Below are positions 12,541 through 24,895 of a DNA stretch of 64,000 bases, one piece after another; the stretch's first letter is position 1, and each line of letters begins with the position of its first letter. The position numbers and the translations under genes are program-made. Source of the DNA: Chamaea fasciata (Eukaryota; Chordata; Aves; Passeriformes; Sylviidae); contig JARCOQ010000008.1 in the NCBI GenBank assembly GCA_029207755.1, positions 30,602,521-30,666,520 of the forward strand, in the 5' to 3' direction. The notes under the pieces were generated by a model, which was not told the DNA's origin, did no database searches, and saw nothing but the letters and a program-made list of their open reading frames with translations.

Positions 12541-14331
12541 CCCAAAGAGCTGTAATTGAATTGCACCTTCTGCTCATTAAAGGCCAAAGTCCACTAACTT
12601 TACTGCCCTGAGGTAGAGCCTCAGTCTCCTCCCTTCCCCAGTGTTATCAGGACAACTTGTGAAAAAAAGCACTTTACATAAGGATGTGGCAGAAGTGGCA
12701 GCTTCAGGGTAAACAGAGGGTTATCTTTTTCCACCTATGGGGCTTTCAAGAGGTTTATTCCCTCTTGAGGAAGTGATGGTCTGAGTAACCAGGGCAGGAC
12801 AGGCCCGAGCTGGGTATGTGCTCTATCACAAATGTCTTGTGGAGCACTCTGAGATGCCCCCCTTTTCATAAACTTAGATTCTCTGGCTGAGGATAACATC
12901 TTGTGAAAAAGTATGTTATTTTCTGAACAGAGGATGCAATCAGTAATGAACTTCTGAGCCAAAATATATAAAGAATTAAACTGGATGTGTAAGATCATGG
13001 AGAATTGTCTTGGTGGAGCAGATATTTGTTGGTATTTTATATGCTAAAAAACCCCCTTACAAGCTACAAGGACTGAGTTTTTTAATCATTAGGAAGAGAT
13101 TGACAGTGAGAGGAAATTTGGGGAAGAGCCAATATATTACAATCAAATAGCAAAACTATCCAAAGGCTCATTGACAATGCCACAATAAAGAGGATTTCTT
13201 CTCAACCAGGCGATTTTCAGCATACCCCTTGATAAATATCCTGTCTTGTGGCTGTCTGGTGGATTTAGCCTGTGCCTGTGGGTGCTCTTGGTGCAGGGCA
13301 AGGTGCCTGGGAGCATGTTACCTCTGGACCCATCAATTAAATCCAGCAGAGTCCACCAGGCAGAGCCCTCAGCTGCTGCTGTCTGCGCTGTGATCGTCAC
13401 GGTGCCCTAAAGCCAGCGGCAACCTGTTAACACCTGGGGAGATGTTGGCCGTCACCACTCCGTGTGCCTGCTTTTAGCAGCAGCTTCCAGGCGTTTGTGT
13501 GAACGAGGGGATACTTCTGCCTTGGAGCAGGAGTGGCTTAAAACGACTGTTAAACTCGAAGTAACAAGAGAGTAAGTTTGATCCCCCTGCTCAAGGAACC
13601 CCTACTGAGCTTTGCTAATGAGCAGCTGTGTGAGGAAGAATCTTATTCCCACCTGCTATTTAATGGAATGAAATGCACAGCACCTAAAACACTCAGAAAC
13701 AGAGGGGTTTTTTGCACACATCCTCTTTAGTCCAAGTTCAGGTATTTTCACTCAATTTTCCGTGAGCTTTTCTGATACTGATAACTCAGGTGACTGGGAC
13801 TTTTCCATAGCTTAGCTGTCTAAATGAGAAAATGAGAACACAGGAGGTTCTACTCTCCAAAGACAGACATGGCCGGCCAACCACACATATAGGATATTAA
13901 TATAGAGAAAGCAACAATGTTTATTTCAAAATGTATAAGGAGGCTGGAGCAGGGAGGGGGGAAAGAAACCCCGAAAGCACAGAAAACAGATATTTATTGT
14001 GCTTCCCTGCCATAAACATTCCAGCAGCTCTGCCCTGGGATCCTAGCACCATTATACAGCTAATATTGCTTGATTACCCATGCACCACCACAGCTTCAGC
14101 CTCCTAAGGACTGAAATCGAGTTTTCTATTCTTAGCTCGTGGTAATTTAAGCTCATTATGGAGGTGCTTGTATTCCATGAGCACAAGAGATAAAGGAAGC
14201 AATATAACTTTAATGAACAGCTGAAATAGCAACCACAGCAGGCTCGGTAGGCAAAAAAAAAAAATCTTTTCTCTGATGTTGTCTTGATTTCTGTCCCACA
14301 GGTCTTAGGGTGTATGTTTTATAAAGATATT

Positions 14332-14343
14332 CACACACACACA
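14332..14343. repeat. Short (CA)n microsatellite
   Basis: Six CA units in a row, preceded by T and followed by TGC. It is a simple dinucleotide repeat. Confidence 0.8.
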
Positions 14344-14465
14344 TGCTTAATGGAAACAAATATGACATCCTATTTAATAACACCAGGTACACACCAGCCT
14401 GAGAGATAGAACCACTCAAATCATAGAAGAGCAAGAAAGGAAAAGTATTAACCTAGATTCAGTAC

Positions 14466-14488
14466 AAATAATAATAATAGTAATAATG
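14466..14488. repeat. (TAA)n microsatellite
   Basis: Imperfect trinucleotide repeat with one interruption (TAG). Confidence 0.8.
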
Positions 14489-14711
14489 CCCTTAATAATA
14501 TGCTTAAATGAAGTAACCATAGATGTTTCCTTCTTACATAAGTAAATGTCTTTCGTGGGTAATGCTTCTCACTTAGACTGAAGGAAATGGATGAATGCAG
14601 ATGTAACTGTCAGCAGCAGTAAGTGGAGGAATAAATGTAAATCATTCTGGATTCTCTTTGATAAATGTTTGTGCACCCCAGATTATTGATTGGGTGCTGC
14701 TTTTCTTTCAG

Positions 14712-14913
14712 TGCTGTTTGTTAAGGCTCTCATCAAATCCTGTGGTCAAATCCTGCAGCCCTCTTTCAAGCAGCAGTTGTGTCTGTGGAGTGAAGAGTTC
14801 AGAGAGAACCTGAGGTGGGCAGACACCCCAGGTTTTGAGTTAGGATCTGCAGAAACCATCACCTTTCAGCAAGGATGGCAACTAAAGGACCACTTCACAA
14901 AAATAGCCCTTGG
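14712..14913 (+). other. Candidate internal exon, unidentified
   Basis: A 202 bp interval begins after a good acceptor (a pyrimidine-rich tract ending TTTTCTTTCAG at 14711) and ends at a strong donor (TTGG then GTGAGT at 14914). One forward frame is open across the whole interval, giving about 67 codons that start at Val-Leu-Phe-Val-Lys and include Glu-Glu-Phe-Arg-Glu-Asn. I do not recognise the peptide. No partner exons were identified, and splice-like pairs arise by chance at this rate in 64 kb. It could be an exon of a non-coding RNA or an accident. Confidence 0.15.
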
Positions 14914-17711
14914 GTGAGTATCTACCTGCATCTTGGGCTCCTCCTCACTCTGTGCCTGCTGTGTTGTACAAAAAGACGTCCAGAAGTGAAAAACAAGGCC
15001 TGAAGGCAGCTGTGAAAGAGACCTGCCTTCTTCTCTGCATTAAAATTTGTCCTCTAACTATTTTGAGTTCCTATCTCGTAAAATAATCACACAAGAATGT
15101 TCAGAAGCTAGCATAACTAGTATAACAGAATCTGGTATACTTTTAAATTAATTTGGAAATTAAATTTGGTCCAGTAGTTTCAAAACAGAGCCATTCTTCA
15201 TTAACTTATTTTTCCCTAACAAAATAATTTTTCTGTGTTTTTCACATGGTTTTCAATTTTCTTTTGGCACACACTCATCATTTCAATGAGGAAAGCGCAG
15301 AGAAAGGAAGAGTGAGGAGAGAAAACATCTGCTTGGAATAAAGGAGAGAAAAAACGCCCAACACTTTGACTATTAAGACTTCATGTTTTCAAAGTCAAGG
15401 GAATTAAAGCTATTTCTGAAAAGCTTCTGACACTGGTATATTCATAAAATGTTTAATCATAGTTATTGCCAGAACCTTCTCACAATAACTACCTGTACAA
15501 CACCTCTGAAAATCCCTGTGCAGACTTAAGGTAAAATTTATCTCATGGGCTACTTTCCCCCTTGTATTTGGAAGGAGGGCTCCTACATGATTGTATATGG
15601 ACATTTGACTTTTGTAGTGCCTGGTAATTATCACATCAGTAATTTGGACTGTATTTATTATCAACCTTATGCAACATTTAAGTTCACATCTTCAAAGTAG
15701 GCTGTAATTAGATTTTTAAAGAAACCCCACAAAATCAAATCCAATCCCAGTATATTTCTGGATGAAAATATGCTAAAGGAAGTAATGTTTCAGCATTTCT
15801 CTGAAAAGGTTTTGTTCTTCCATTTAAGAGAAAGGAAGGAACATTTGAGGCAAGTATTCTTCACAACAACAGCAACAAAGTTTGTTTTGAAATATCCTGC
15901 TCTGTGTTGGAAAAGTTATGATGGAGGGTTTGCTGCCAGCTTTTCTGTTCACCCATATTCCTTGTTTGTGCAGGGAATTTCATTGGTGTCAGTAGAAATG
16001 CAGCCTTGAGCCCAGCAACACCCACATTAGCACCTGAAGATGACACTTGGTGCCTTTTCTAAGAAGTCATTGCTTTTCTAGAAATATGAGGGGGTTTTTT
16101 TCTGCCTAAATTGACATTGAAAATTTAGTTGGTGTGGGGAAGGCAAAAAATTGGAAGCAGCCATAAGGTGATAACAGTGAGGATTCACTTTAGCCCTTAG
16201 GATCCACTGTACCAGGCACACTTTGAAAGTTTTATTTCTGCCACTCCTTGAATGGAGACAATGAGATGAATCCATAAAAACAAATGTGCGGACAAATCTT
16301 TTCTTTACTTGTCTTCCACTTGGTGGTCTGACATCTGAGAGACATAGGAAATTATTTCCATATAATTGAGGAGATGTGCACAGAGTTCCCTGGCACAAGA
16401 CCTGGAGGTTTCTCAGTCAATGGGTAGAGTTTTCCAGGGAGCAGCTGTTGCACCACAGAACTGGATCACGAAATATTCCTCCTGCCCCAATTACCTTCTC
16501 TCCGGAGAAAAGTCAGAGGATGCTACCAAGAACCAGAGTGACCATCAAATTACACGGATTGGGGTTTTTAACATTCTAGGAGGACTTCTGTCATACCTAC
16601 AGCAATATTATAATCTTGAACGATCTTTAGAAACACAGCAGCTGAAGGCAGCAGTGGTTACAGGCCAGGAATCCAGGGGTAGGAGAAAGCTCTACAAACC
16701 TACCATGATTCCCAAGTGTGTCCAAAAGAGAATTAAGCTGCTGACCCTTCTCTTTTGCAGGTTTTCTGACAAAAGGGATTTACAGCAATCTCAGGTACAG
16801 TATAAGAACCACTCAATATGACTGTATCCCTGTTTCTAGCCTTCAGAGAAAATGTCTCAAGGGCTGTCCCATGTTCCTGAGCTCCAGACAGCCAGTTCAG
16901 TCAAACCTCATAACTTTCTTCTCTGAAAAGGAATGAAAGATTAAGCAGTTGGTTGGTTTCTTTTTCTGTGTCTTGGAGACCTCATGCTGAGATGACCACA
17001 GTGGTAAGAGCTTGCACTCAGATGACTCAAACCCACACCCAAGTGACTCTTTCCCTCTGAGTTCCCAAGCTACCTCACCGGGGTAATCCACATTTGGTGG
17101 ATTGGCTCCCCAACCTGGTCCCTTTCTTATCTCCTTCCAAGTTTGCTCCTGTGAATGAAATCCAGACTCAGGTGAGAGCTGAATTCAAGCTCCTTGTCAT
17201 GACCCAACTCATACTCGTGCTCCCAAGCAAGTTCAGTGCTTTATTCTGCTCCAAATTTCAAGCTTTCCCCATAAAGTACCTTCACTTCGGGTAATCAGCA
17301 GACTGCATTTGCAAGCCAATAGAAAGGTCAGTGCCACAGATTAAAAAGGCTATTTTTGAATGTTTGGCTCAACACTTTATCTCTTGAAATTCCCTTCATG
17401 GCTTTCTATGGCTTGAATCAAACTTCCATTGATTTCCTCAAGAATTGGATCAGGCCTTCTGCGGTGCTTGCCAAAACAAAAAAGCAGAATGCAGTAAATG
17501 TATGCATCAGGAGGGCTCAAATAAAACCTGACTAGATGAAAATATGGTTCTACTCTGAAGACTGTCTCTGTCAGTGTGGTTGTGCCCTTCCTTAGCTGAC
17601 TCTTAATCATTTCCTTATCATCAGCGCCAAGTTTAATATTTTAAAATTTGGACCTTTTTCATGTGCTATAACCCTGTAAAATCAGCCTGGGATTAGAAGA
17701 GGAAGCAGGGT
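14914..17711. other. Gene-free non-coding stretch
   Basis: No gene is recognised. The longest frame (16366-16821, plus, 151 codons) has no recognisable domain and contains an acceptor-like CTCTTTTGCAG ending at 16760. G-run/T-run junctions occur at 16090-16101 and 16561-16569. The rest is unremarkable. Confidence 0.5.
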
Positions 17712-17805
17712 CTTGTGGTTAAGACAATGGACTATCATTCATTCCCATTTCTGCCACAAACACCCACCACTGACCTTCAACAATTTGCTAAGGGAGTGAT
17801 TTTCA
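17712..17805 (+). mobile_element. Degenerate tRNA-derived SINE, MIR-like
   Basis: The order of short matches follows the MIR consensus: CTTGTGGTTAAGACAATGGACT (20 bases of this at 17713 onward correspond to the tRNA-derived head with its B-box side), then TTCTGCCACA, then CTGACCTTCAACAATTTGCTAA, which corresponds to the conserved core containing TGACCTTGGGCAAGTT. Established knowledge: MIR and related CORE-SINEs are ancient, inactive and widespread in amniotes. The copy is heavily mutated, and its boundaries are approximate. An alternative is another CORE-SINE subfamily. Confidence 0.6.
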
Positions 17806-17905
17806 AAAGCACTCATCTTTGGCCTGATTCTGCTTCCTAAGAGCTAAATGGAAACAGAAATTTACATTAATGGGAGGAGAGATAGGTTAGACCTAAGTGT
17901 CACAG
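17806..17905. repeat. Possible ancient amniote repeat fragment
   Basis: Directly after the SINE lie GATTTTCAAAAGCACTCA and then GGCCTGATTCTGCTTCC. Phrases like these recur in old sauropsid interspersed repeats seen in turtle, crocodile and bird DNA. The match is by recollection of the pattern and no family name can be given safely. Confidence 0.35.
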
Positions 17906-20900
17906 AATAAACTGTTTTCCTTCCTCATTTCCTTCCATTTTAGTAGTATTAATCCTTCTTACACATTAAATGCTTTAAAAGTGGAAACTCCAGCATGAAA
18001 GGACACTCCTACATGGGGATTGTGCCACGTCTGGTCTAATAAAGGCTCAATCCTGATAGAGTCCTCAAGGTGGGACCAGAGCAAGGGTCCACCTTGACTG
18101 TTATTTTGCTTCTGGTTCTCTCTCGACAACGAAGTTCAGACACAAACACAATAATGGAAAGTGTTAAGAGATGTCCTTCCCCAACACTTTCATCAATATG
18201 TTAGTTAAGAAACTATTGTAACCATCATAATGAAAGTCAACAAATAATTTAGCGTCGTGCCAAAAATGTCATCTAGCTTAGGTGTTCCTGTCTAGGAGGA
18301 AAAACAGGAGTTTTTATTACATGACTAAACTAAATAAGTTATTATTTTCCAGCCATACATGAACTTTACTAAAATAATGAGGAGTTAATATGCTCCAACT
18401 ATATCCTTCAGTCCCACTAGTTTATCGATGGGCAAATGACTTCTTTCTTCAGCAAAAACATTTTCTTCTTTTCCCTTTTCCCAATTTCATCTAGATAGCT
18501 GTAAGGGCCTTGGGGTGGTGACTGGCTTTCTGTCTTTCTTCCTGCAAGGCTTCCCAGGGTGGTCCCTGATCCTGAAAGACATTTCCAGATAGCAGTGCAA
18601 AACAAAGGGATGGTTACTCTGAATATATTCCATGTAAAGCGATTATAAGAAAACCTTCTATCTAGGAGAGAGCACCATGGGCACTAGAAAAAGTGGATAT
18701 GCTTCTGTTAAACCAACTTGGAGGAAATCCATTAAAAAAAATTAGATGTCTTTTTCTGTTTTAAGTTTACCAAGAATTGGAACTAAACACATGCCATCTG
18801 AAGAAATCCCTTTCTCCCTCCAGCCATCACACTGAACTGAAATAAAACAGATGTGCTCAAATAAAAAAATCTGTGCTTACTTGTTAGTTTTTTCCTTGCC
18901 CTTATTACCAACACATATGACTTGCACCAACACAGGTAAAAGCAAGAAATATTCTTCAGAAGTTTCCCATTGCTGTATTCTGCCAATACCTGCTGTGATT
19001 CCATTCCTATAAATAATGAGTTTCTTCTGTTATATCGTCAGATCCCAGCTGCACAAAAGCCAAACTCAAAACTCAGACATTCTTACAGATTTGAAAAAAA
19101 ACACCCCTTAAAAACAAGCCCCTAAATCTGAAACAAACACATATATATTCAACCAGAGATTAATATTTTCAAGATTTATGGCCAGTTAATGATTATTGTA
19201 TGAAGACAAAAACAGAGTCCTTTAAAAATTATCAGTTTTGATAAAGGGAAATAAAGTATTGTTTAAAACTTCAATTCAAATATCCTTTCAGAAATAAGTT
19301 CTCAGGATGGGGTTTCATAGTTTCGCCGTTACAGTAAGAAAAATAAGTTGTTTGCAGAACACTGTGCAGTTCATAAGTTACCAGTTATAAACTAATCCTC
19401 GATATCCAGTCCAAATCCTAAGGGAAGCTTCAAGGCAGCCACTTCTTTTTGGCAATACAGTGATGAAAGATATATTGTTGAAAACCATAAAGCCTTGGGA
19501 AAAAATTTAGCAAACTATCTACATAGGAATGAAATGTTGAGAGCTTGGCTCATCAGCTGGGGCTTTCTGGAGAAGGAGGGGCTGCAAATATTTTTGTACA
19601 GGTTAGCTAAACAGTCTTGAAAACAAAAGACAAATGCTGCACATAAATTATTAGAAAGGTTTTCTTGTATATCACAGAGGTTTTCTTCCCAGGGATCTGC
19701 GGCTGAAGATTAGGTGTTAAACGACTATAAACTGTCCTCTTGTAAGTCTTTCAGAGACATTATTAGCCCAAATGAAGATTGCAGTCAGAAAACATACCTG
19801 TGGGTATACATTTACAAATTCCAGAGAGCTCCTATTCACAAAGGCCCTTCACTTTCACACTTGGTTGTACACAAACAGCGTGTGTGACGCCGCTCAAGCA
19901 CCCACTGTCCCTTCCTGTGCCAGTCTGGGTGACTACAGAGGAATATTGCTTTTCCAGAACAAAAGAATTAGCAGAGGATTGCACCAGAACCAGCTGCCTC
20001 GACTCTCATTTCTTATCCAAGCAGATGTCTGGCCAGAATAAAGCCCTCAGTATTTAGTGGAGCAAGGTAGATAAGTCCTTCTTGCATCAGCTGTAGGAGA
20101 AGCCAAGGCATTTTAACGAGAGCTTTTCAGTGGACACACAGGGCATTTTACAAACCAGTAAAAGTTCCCAAACGTAAAGAACGGTAGTAAAACAAAACTT
20201 TTGTGCTAGATGAAAAAGTCTTAATTGCCCTCTCTGATGGTAGGAAATAACTGTGAAAAACCTGTGACGCCCTTCATGCCCTTCACGAAGCCAAGGCCAT
20301 GGAGTCATCAGGCCTTTAGTCAGCCCGAGCCTCCCCTTTCTGCCAGAGCTTTGTACATCCCTTCACTCGCCCCATTAGCCTGTGGGATTACTGCCATGGG
20401 CTGTCCTTTGGAGGTGCAGAAGTGGTGTCCACAATGCTGCTGGCAACAGCCAGGCACTCCTTTATGGACTTGGTCTCTGGAGAGCTCTCAGGCACCACTC
20501 CACACACACAGCCCTCCCTGCTGAGCACATCCCATCAGCAGATGCACCATGGACAGGCCTAGAGGTGGCAGGTTGAGATCTGGGGACTCCATTTTGCAGC
20601 ACAGCAGACCAAGCCAACATGGCCTTGGTGAGGATGTTCTCAACTGCGGCTGGAGGCTTCTGGGTGCTGCTATATAATGCAAATGGTCAGATCAGCTGAG
20701 ATGGACTTTGCATAGGACTAATGAAAGTGACATGAAATTTTTGTCATGTTAACACCTCAGCTGGGCATCAGAGAGAAAGGAACCAAAATCCTGGAGCTGA
20801 GCAATCCCAGAAGCTGGACAACCTGGAGTCAGATCTGAAGTTTATGGCAGTGTGTATTCTGTACACAACTTAGTTACACAAGATGATTTATTTTTAATTG

Positions 20901-20954
20901 CAGACTAATTAATGGAAAGACTTCAGAAAGCATTTGATATTTTTGGCAAAATCG
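17906..20954. other. Gene-free non-coding stretch
   Basis: No gene, RNA or clear repeat is recognised. Around 20280-20660 the sequence is GC-richer and carries several overlapping unrecognised frames. No CpG island is present. Confidence 0.5.
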
Positions 20955-21003
20955 TGTTTCCACTGAAGCCAGTGACAAATTGCTCAATGGGACCATGCTT
21001 TTA
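20955..21003. repeat. Possible ancient amniote repeat fragment
   Basis: The tract CCACTGAAGCCAGTGACAAA followed by TTGCTCAATGGGACCATG resembles the phrase 'CACTGAAGTCAATGGCAAAACTCC...' that is common in old sauropsid repeats. Length and divergence make this tentative. Confidence 0.4.
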
Positions 21004-21657
21004 GGCTTTGTTCCTCCCATCTCAAAAAAGTAACCCTTTTGCCAACTTTGGGTTATTATTGAAAAGAGACATTATTAACAGAAGAATCTTCTGTTCATCA
21101 AGTTATTTCACAAAGTAAAGTCTGATATAGTTCAGTGGCCACATCCTTCTGAACATGTACTCAGTGGCAGTTCGAAACATATGTTTTTTATAAATTTCTC
21201 ATTCAGAAACAAAGACTGACAGTAAACCCCAAAAGCTTTGATTTTTATATAAATTGCTAAATGGTTGCTCTGGAAAGTACATTTCAATTAATGTGTCACA
21301 GAGCATCACAGTTGTTTAAAAGTTTGCCGACCCAACAGCTTCTATAGCTCTGTGCAAGTAGCTTGGGTTTTCTCTAAATCTGTGATATGGAAAACAGTTT
21401 CCTTCCACGAGTGCTCTCCAACAAGTGATTTTTTTTTTTAGGTCAGCTTATTTCCCTCAGATCCAGAACATGCAATAACATCAGTATTATTTTCACCCTA
21501 TTACCTATTTCAAAGATATGCCTATATTCCCTCTTGGGTTTTATGTGAGCTCTTTATTCCAGTAAAACCCTTTAGTGAGACTTTATAGAGATTAACTACT
21601 AACCAAACACAACTTTGCCCATTTGTGTGTTAGCTTTTTTGTTTTTTATGTACTCTG

Positions 21658-21671
21658 CTGCCGCCTCTAGG
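21658..21671 (-). promoter_or_regulatory. CTCF-like motif
   Basis: Read on the minus strand the site is CCTAGAGGCGGCAG. It agrees with the published core CCGCGNGGNGGCAG at all but two of the specified positions. A single motif match does not prove occupancy. Confidence 0.3.
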
Positions 21672-23948
21672 ACAACACTGTAAAACTTGGTTTTGTTCTA
21701 CAGCAAGCAGAGATTAAAGTTACTTCTATACATCAAATAATGCTACAGGAGAAAAATTAGACTCTTCTAGCTGGATTTTTTCCTAATTTGGGAGATTAAA
21801 ATGAAAAAGTGATAAAAAATATCAAGTTCAGTTGAAAAACAGGTCTTCCCAGCAAAGACACAATTGCCCTGTTTTGGTTCACTGCCTTTCCTAGATTTAG
21901 TGAATCTATTCAGCTCTCGATTCTGTGAGCAAATAAGAAAAATCTCTTTAAAACTGACCTGACTTTCAATTTTTCCACAGATTCAAGAGCCAAGCAGATT
22001 AGCAGGTATAAAATGCCCCTAAGATGTCAGAAACTGTCTGTGAGCTGGGAACCAGACAATGAGCTTTGGTTCCAAACCTTTTGCTCTTCAAGAAATACAT
22101 CAAAGTGCATTGACCAGCTCACGTCCCAAAGGGTGCTTATGTTCATGGAGAGATTACAGTGTATTTCCTGATATTGATTGGACTGCACTGGGGGCTGGTA
22201 ATCTCAGAGAGGAAGAATGGTTGTCCTTGAGCAGGAGCAAAACAGTTTGTGTCACCCAGTACTCCTGCCTCCAGCCTGCACAGGTGACCTGGAGCAGATC
22301 CTGATGGGCAGGAATCAGTGGTTAATATGTGCCTCTACCAGTGTATCTTTGCTGGCAGATGTCAGTCATGCCTCAGGAGACCCAAGACAAAGAGAATTGG
22401 ATAAACAATAAGGCAAAGCTATAGAAAGGTCAATCTGGGCTTGGAATCAGCCAGCAGAGAGCTCATGCTACACATGCAATTCTCATTTTTCTGCAGTATT
22501 TAAGTAAAATAACTGCCACTCCTTAGAAAAGCCACTTTCTGCTTGAGATTGTCATCTCCTTGACCCCACTTGGCTGCTGAAGGGCTTCACTCACCTGCTT
22601 GGCTGCTCTTGGCTAGTGGGACACATCCAAGACAATGTGACCTTTTCTCCCTGACTTCAGAAACAAGATGGATTTTGCCTTCATATTATAATACATAATT
22701 GGCCAAATGATATGCAAAATTGACTAAGAGGGGAAAAAACCCAACCCACTGCTTAGTGTTTTTTGGAGGCTTCTTATTCAAAGATGTAAATCTGCTAAAT
22801 TCATACTCATGATGGAATTGACATTTCTGTCTCCCATGCTCCAAAGTCACAGCCAGCTACAGCTCCTGCAGAACACCATTACCATAATAATACACCCTAT
22901 ATTGACTCCTTGGCAAAAAACATTCTCTAATTAGTAAAATTGACTGAAATAAAAACACAGTTGCTTTCACCTACTGGCGCTTCACTCACCAGTCCCTTTG
23001 CCCTTCAGATACTGATATTTTCCTGATTCAAGCTCATCTTGTCTCCATCTGTGCTCCTTGCAGCCCCTGCGACCCTCTGCATGGACTTCCAGATCAGCCT
23101 AAGGCTCTCAGGTGTTCTTCTTATTCCATGTATCTGCCACTGCCACTTCTGTTCATTAGGTAGTGACATGTATTTTTTTTTAACTGTTGATCCTGCATGT
23201 TGGCTGATCTCAGGTTAGGCTGTGGCCAAAGCCTGCTGAAGGAATAGCATGGACTGATCCAAACCTTTATGATCTGTGGGGTTTTGGATCACTATCTTAC
23301 AGACACACAAGGGCAGCCTGCCTTGCTCTTGTGGGAAACAAAATATTGGCCATCCCAACTAAAATGAAGGTCCCAGGGAAGGCAGTGGGTGTTTTGCTGT
23401 TTAATTTGCTTAGGTCAAAATCCCATTCTCCTCAGCTTCCCACAGGCAAGCTCTGCATTTATTGTACAGAAAGCAGGATTACTGAGTCGTTGCTGTAACT
23501 AGGATTTCCCCAAGGAAAAAAAAAATAATCTATTGAATCCTATTTCCCTCAACATTAAAAACAGAAACATATATAAATCATGTTAGCTGAAAATGTGTGG
23601 AACACCTTCAGGGTTTTTTCCTTCTTATCCAACATATATTTCCTATGTACTTTGGTCTTATTTGATAAATGTTAATTCCCTTCATTTAAAACTGAATAAA
23701 TAAATTGCAACAATCAGAAAATGCTTATGGAAAGTTATGCCAGAACTTGGTGTCCTGCAGTTGCTCCACAATAAGCCATTGCTTATGGTGCTATGTTTCG
23801 TTTCCTTTTTCATTATTATTTTAAAGGAGGCAATTCTTTCTGAAGTCATATGGAAAAAAAGTTTGATTAAAATTATACTTACACGAATGAGTATATTCCC
23901 AAATACTGATCCCTTCTGAATAGGGGCAGGTCTATTTTGGCTTGGATG

Positions 23949-23970
23949 TTTTATTTATTTATTTTATTTT
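23949..23970. repeat. (TTTA)n simple repeat
   Basis: Imperfect tetranucleotide repeat, T-rich on the plus strand. Confidence 0.75.
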
Positions 23971-24318
23971 AAAACTAAGAACTGTTCCTTCAGAGTTTTC
24001 CCATTACACTAAATAGTGATATATGAGTAGTATGAAAAATGAAATCTGGCAGAAGCAGTTTAAGAAAAAGAAATCTCCATGGGAATCTGGATACAGATCT
24101 ACAAGTGCTGTAGGTGATGAATGCAAACCAGCACTTTTCAACTTCTAACCATTGAAAAACATACTAGAGAAGACTTACCTCTAAAAGAGTTTCATGTATG
24201 AAAAATACATTTTCCCTTATTTAAAAAGAATTTAAAAATCTAGGTTTTAGGCATCTTCCTACACTTTTACCTGCTTGTAATAATTTTTTTTTATTACTCC
24301 ATTTTTATACATAGGTTT

Positions 24319-24351
24319 TAAAGAAACTTAATAATATAAAGAAACTTAATA
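24319..24351. repeat. Perfect 15 bp direct repeat, period 18
   Basis: TAAAGAAACTTAATA occurs at 24319-24333 and again, identical, at 24337-24351. The identity suggests a fairly recent local duplication. Confidence 0.8.
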
Positions 24352-24646
24352 TATATAGCAATAGAAATGCACAGTAAGAAAAAAGTCACCTCCAGCACTA
24401 TTCCCAAATCCATCACAGGAAAGAGCAACCCAATGGGCTCTTTCAACACGTGAAGAGGGAAGGATGTAGACCAAGCATAGGAGGCAAAAAGGAGCCAGGA
24501 TTATTTGGTCAGATTTTGTTCATTCATTTTTGAAAAGGGAATAGAAACAACTTGCATCCCCTGGGTATTGCTAAAGACTTAATTATGGGGGATTTTTTTT
24601 AATGATGTTTCAATTATACTTGCATGAAATGATAACTGCATATTGC

Positions 24647-24658
24647 CACACACACACA
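24647..24658. repeat. Short (CA)n microsatellite
   Basis: Six CA units flanked by TTGC and AATT. Confidence 0.75.
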
Positions 24659-24875
24659 ATTATTCATTTGTAGTCCAGTAACACATTTCCAGTGTAGTCT
24701 TATCCTCTGAGAAATTATAGACCCCACCCTACAGAGATTAGAAAAATAATAATAATTCATTATTGTTTAAAAGTAAGATAATCATGTCTACCAGATGGGC
24801 AATTTGTAGGAAGCTATTTGTTGCTTTTGGTGCAGGAATACTTGGATTTGTGTACACACATCCAGTTTGTGCCAA

Positions 24876-24895
24876 GTGCCAGTAGATGGAGCTAA
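24876..24895 (+). promoter_or_regulatory. CTCF-like motif
   Basis: GCCAGTAGATGGAGCTA fits the extended CTCF consensus GCCASYAGRKGGCRSYR at every position except one (A in place of C after GG). It lies in the opposite orientation to the motif at 21658, so the two point away from each other. Occupancy cannot be inferred from sequence alone. Confidence 0.4.

Larger units (their letters stand above)
12541..14711. other. Gene-free stretch with a small CpG-enriched patch
   Basis: No gene is recognised. About 13390-13560 holds roughly nine CpGs in under 200 bp, clearly more than the surrounding sequence but short of a CpG island. About 14040-14220 is AT-rich with several TAAT and GATTA cores. Microsatellites are (CA)n at 14332-14343 and (TAA)n at 14466-14488. 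Confidence 0.5.
21004..24318. other. Gene-free non-coding stretch
   Basis: Nothing coding is recognised. It contains a CTCF-like motif at 21658-21671, a (TTTA)n tract near 23949-23970, and several A or T runs. The rest is ordinary AT-rich sequence. Confidence 0.5.

Noticed and set aside
16366..16821. 151-codon plus-strand frame
   Set aside because: No recognisable domain, overlaps other open frames, and contains an internal acceptor-like site without a matching exon structure.
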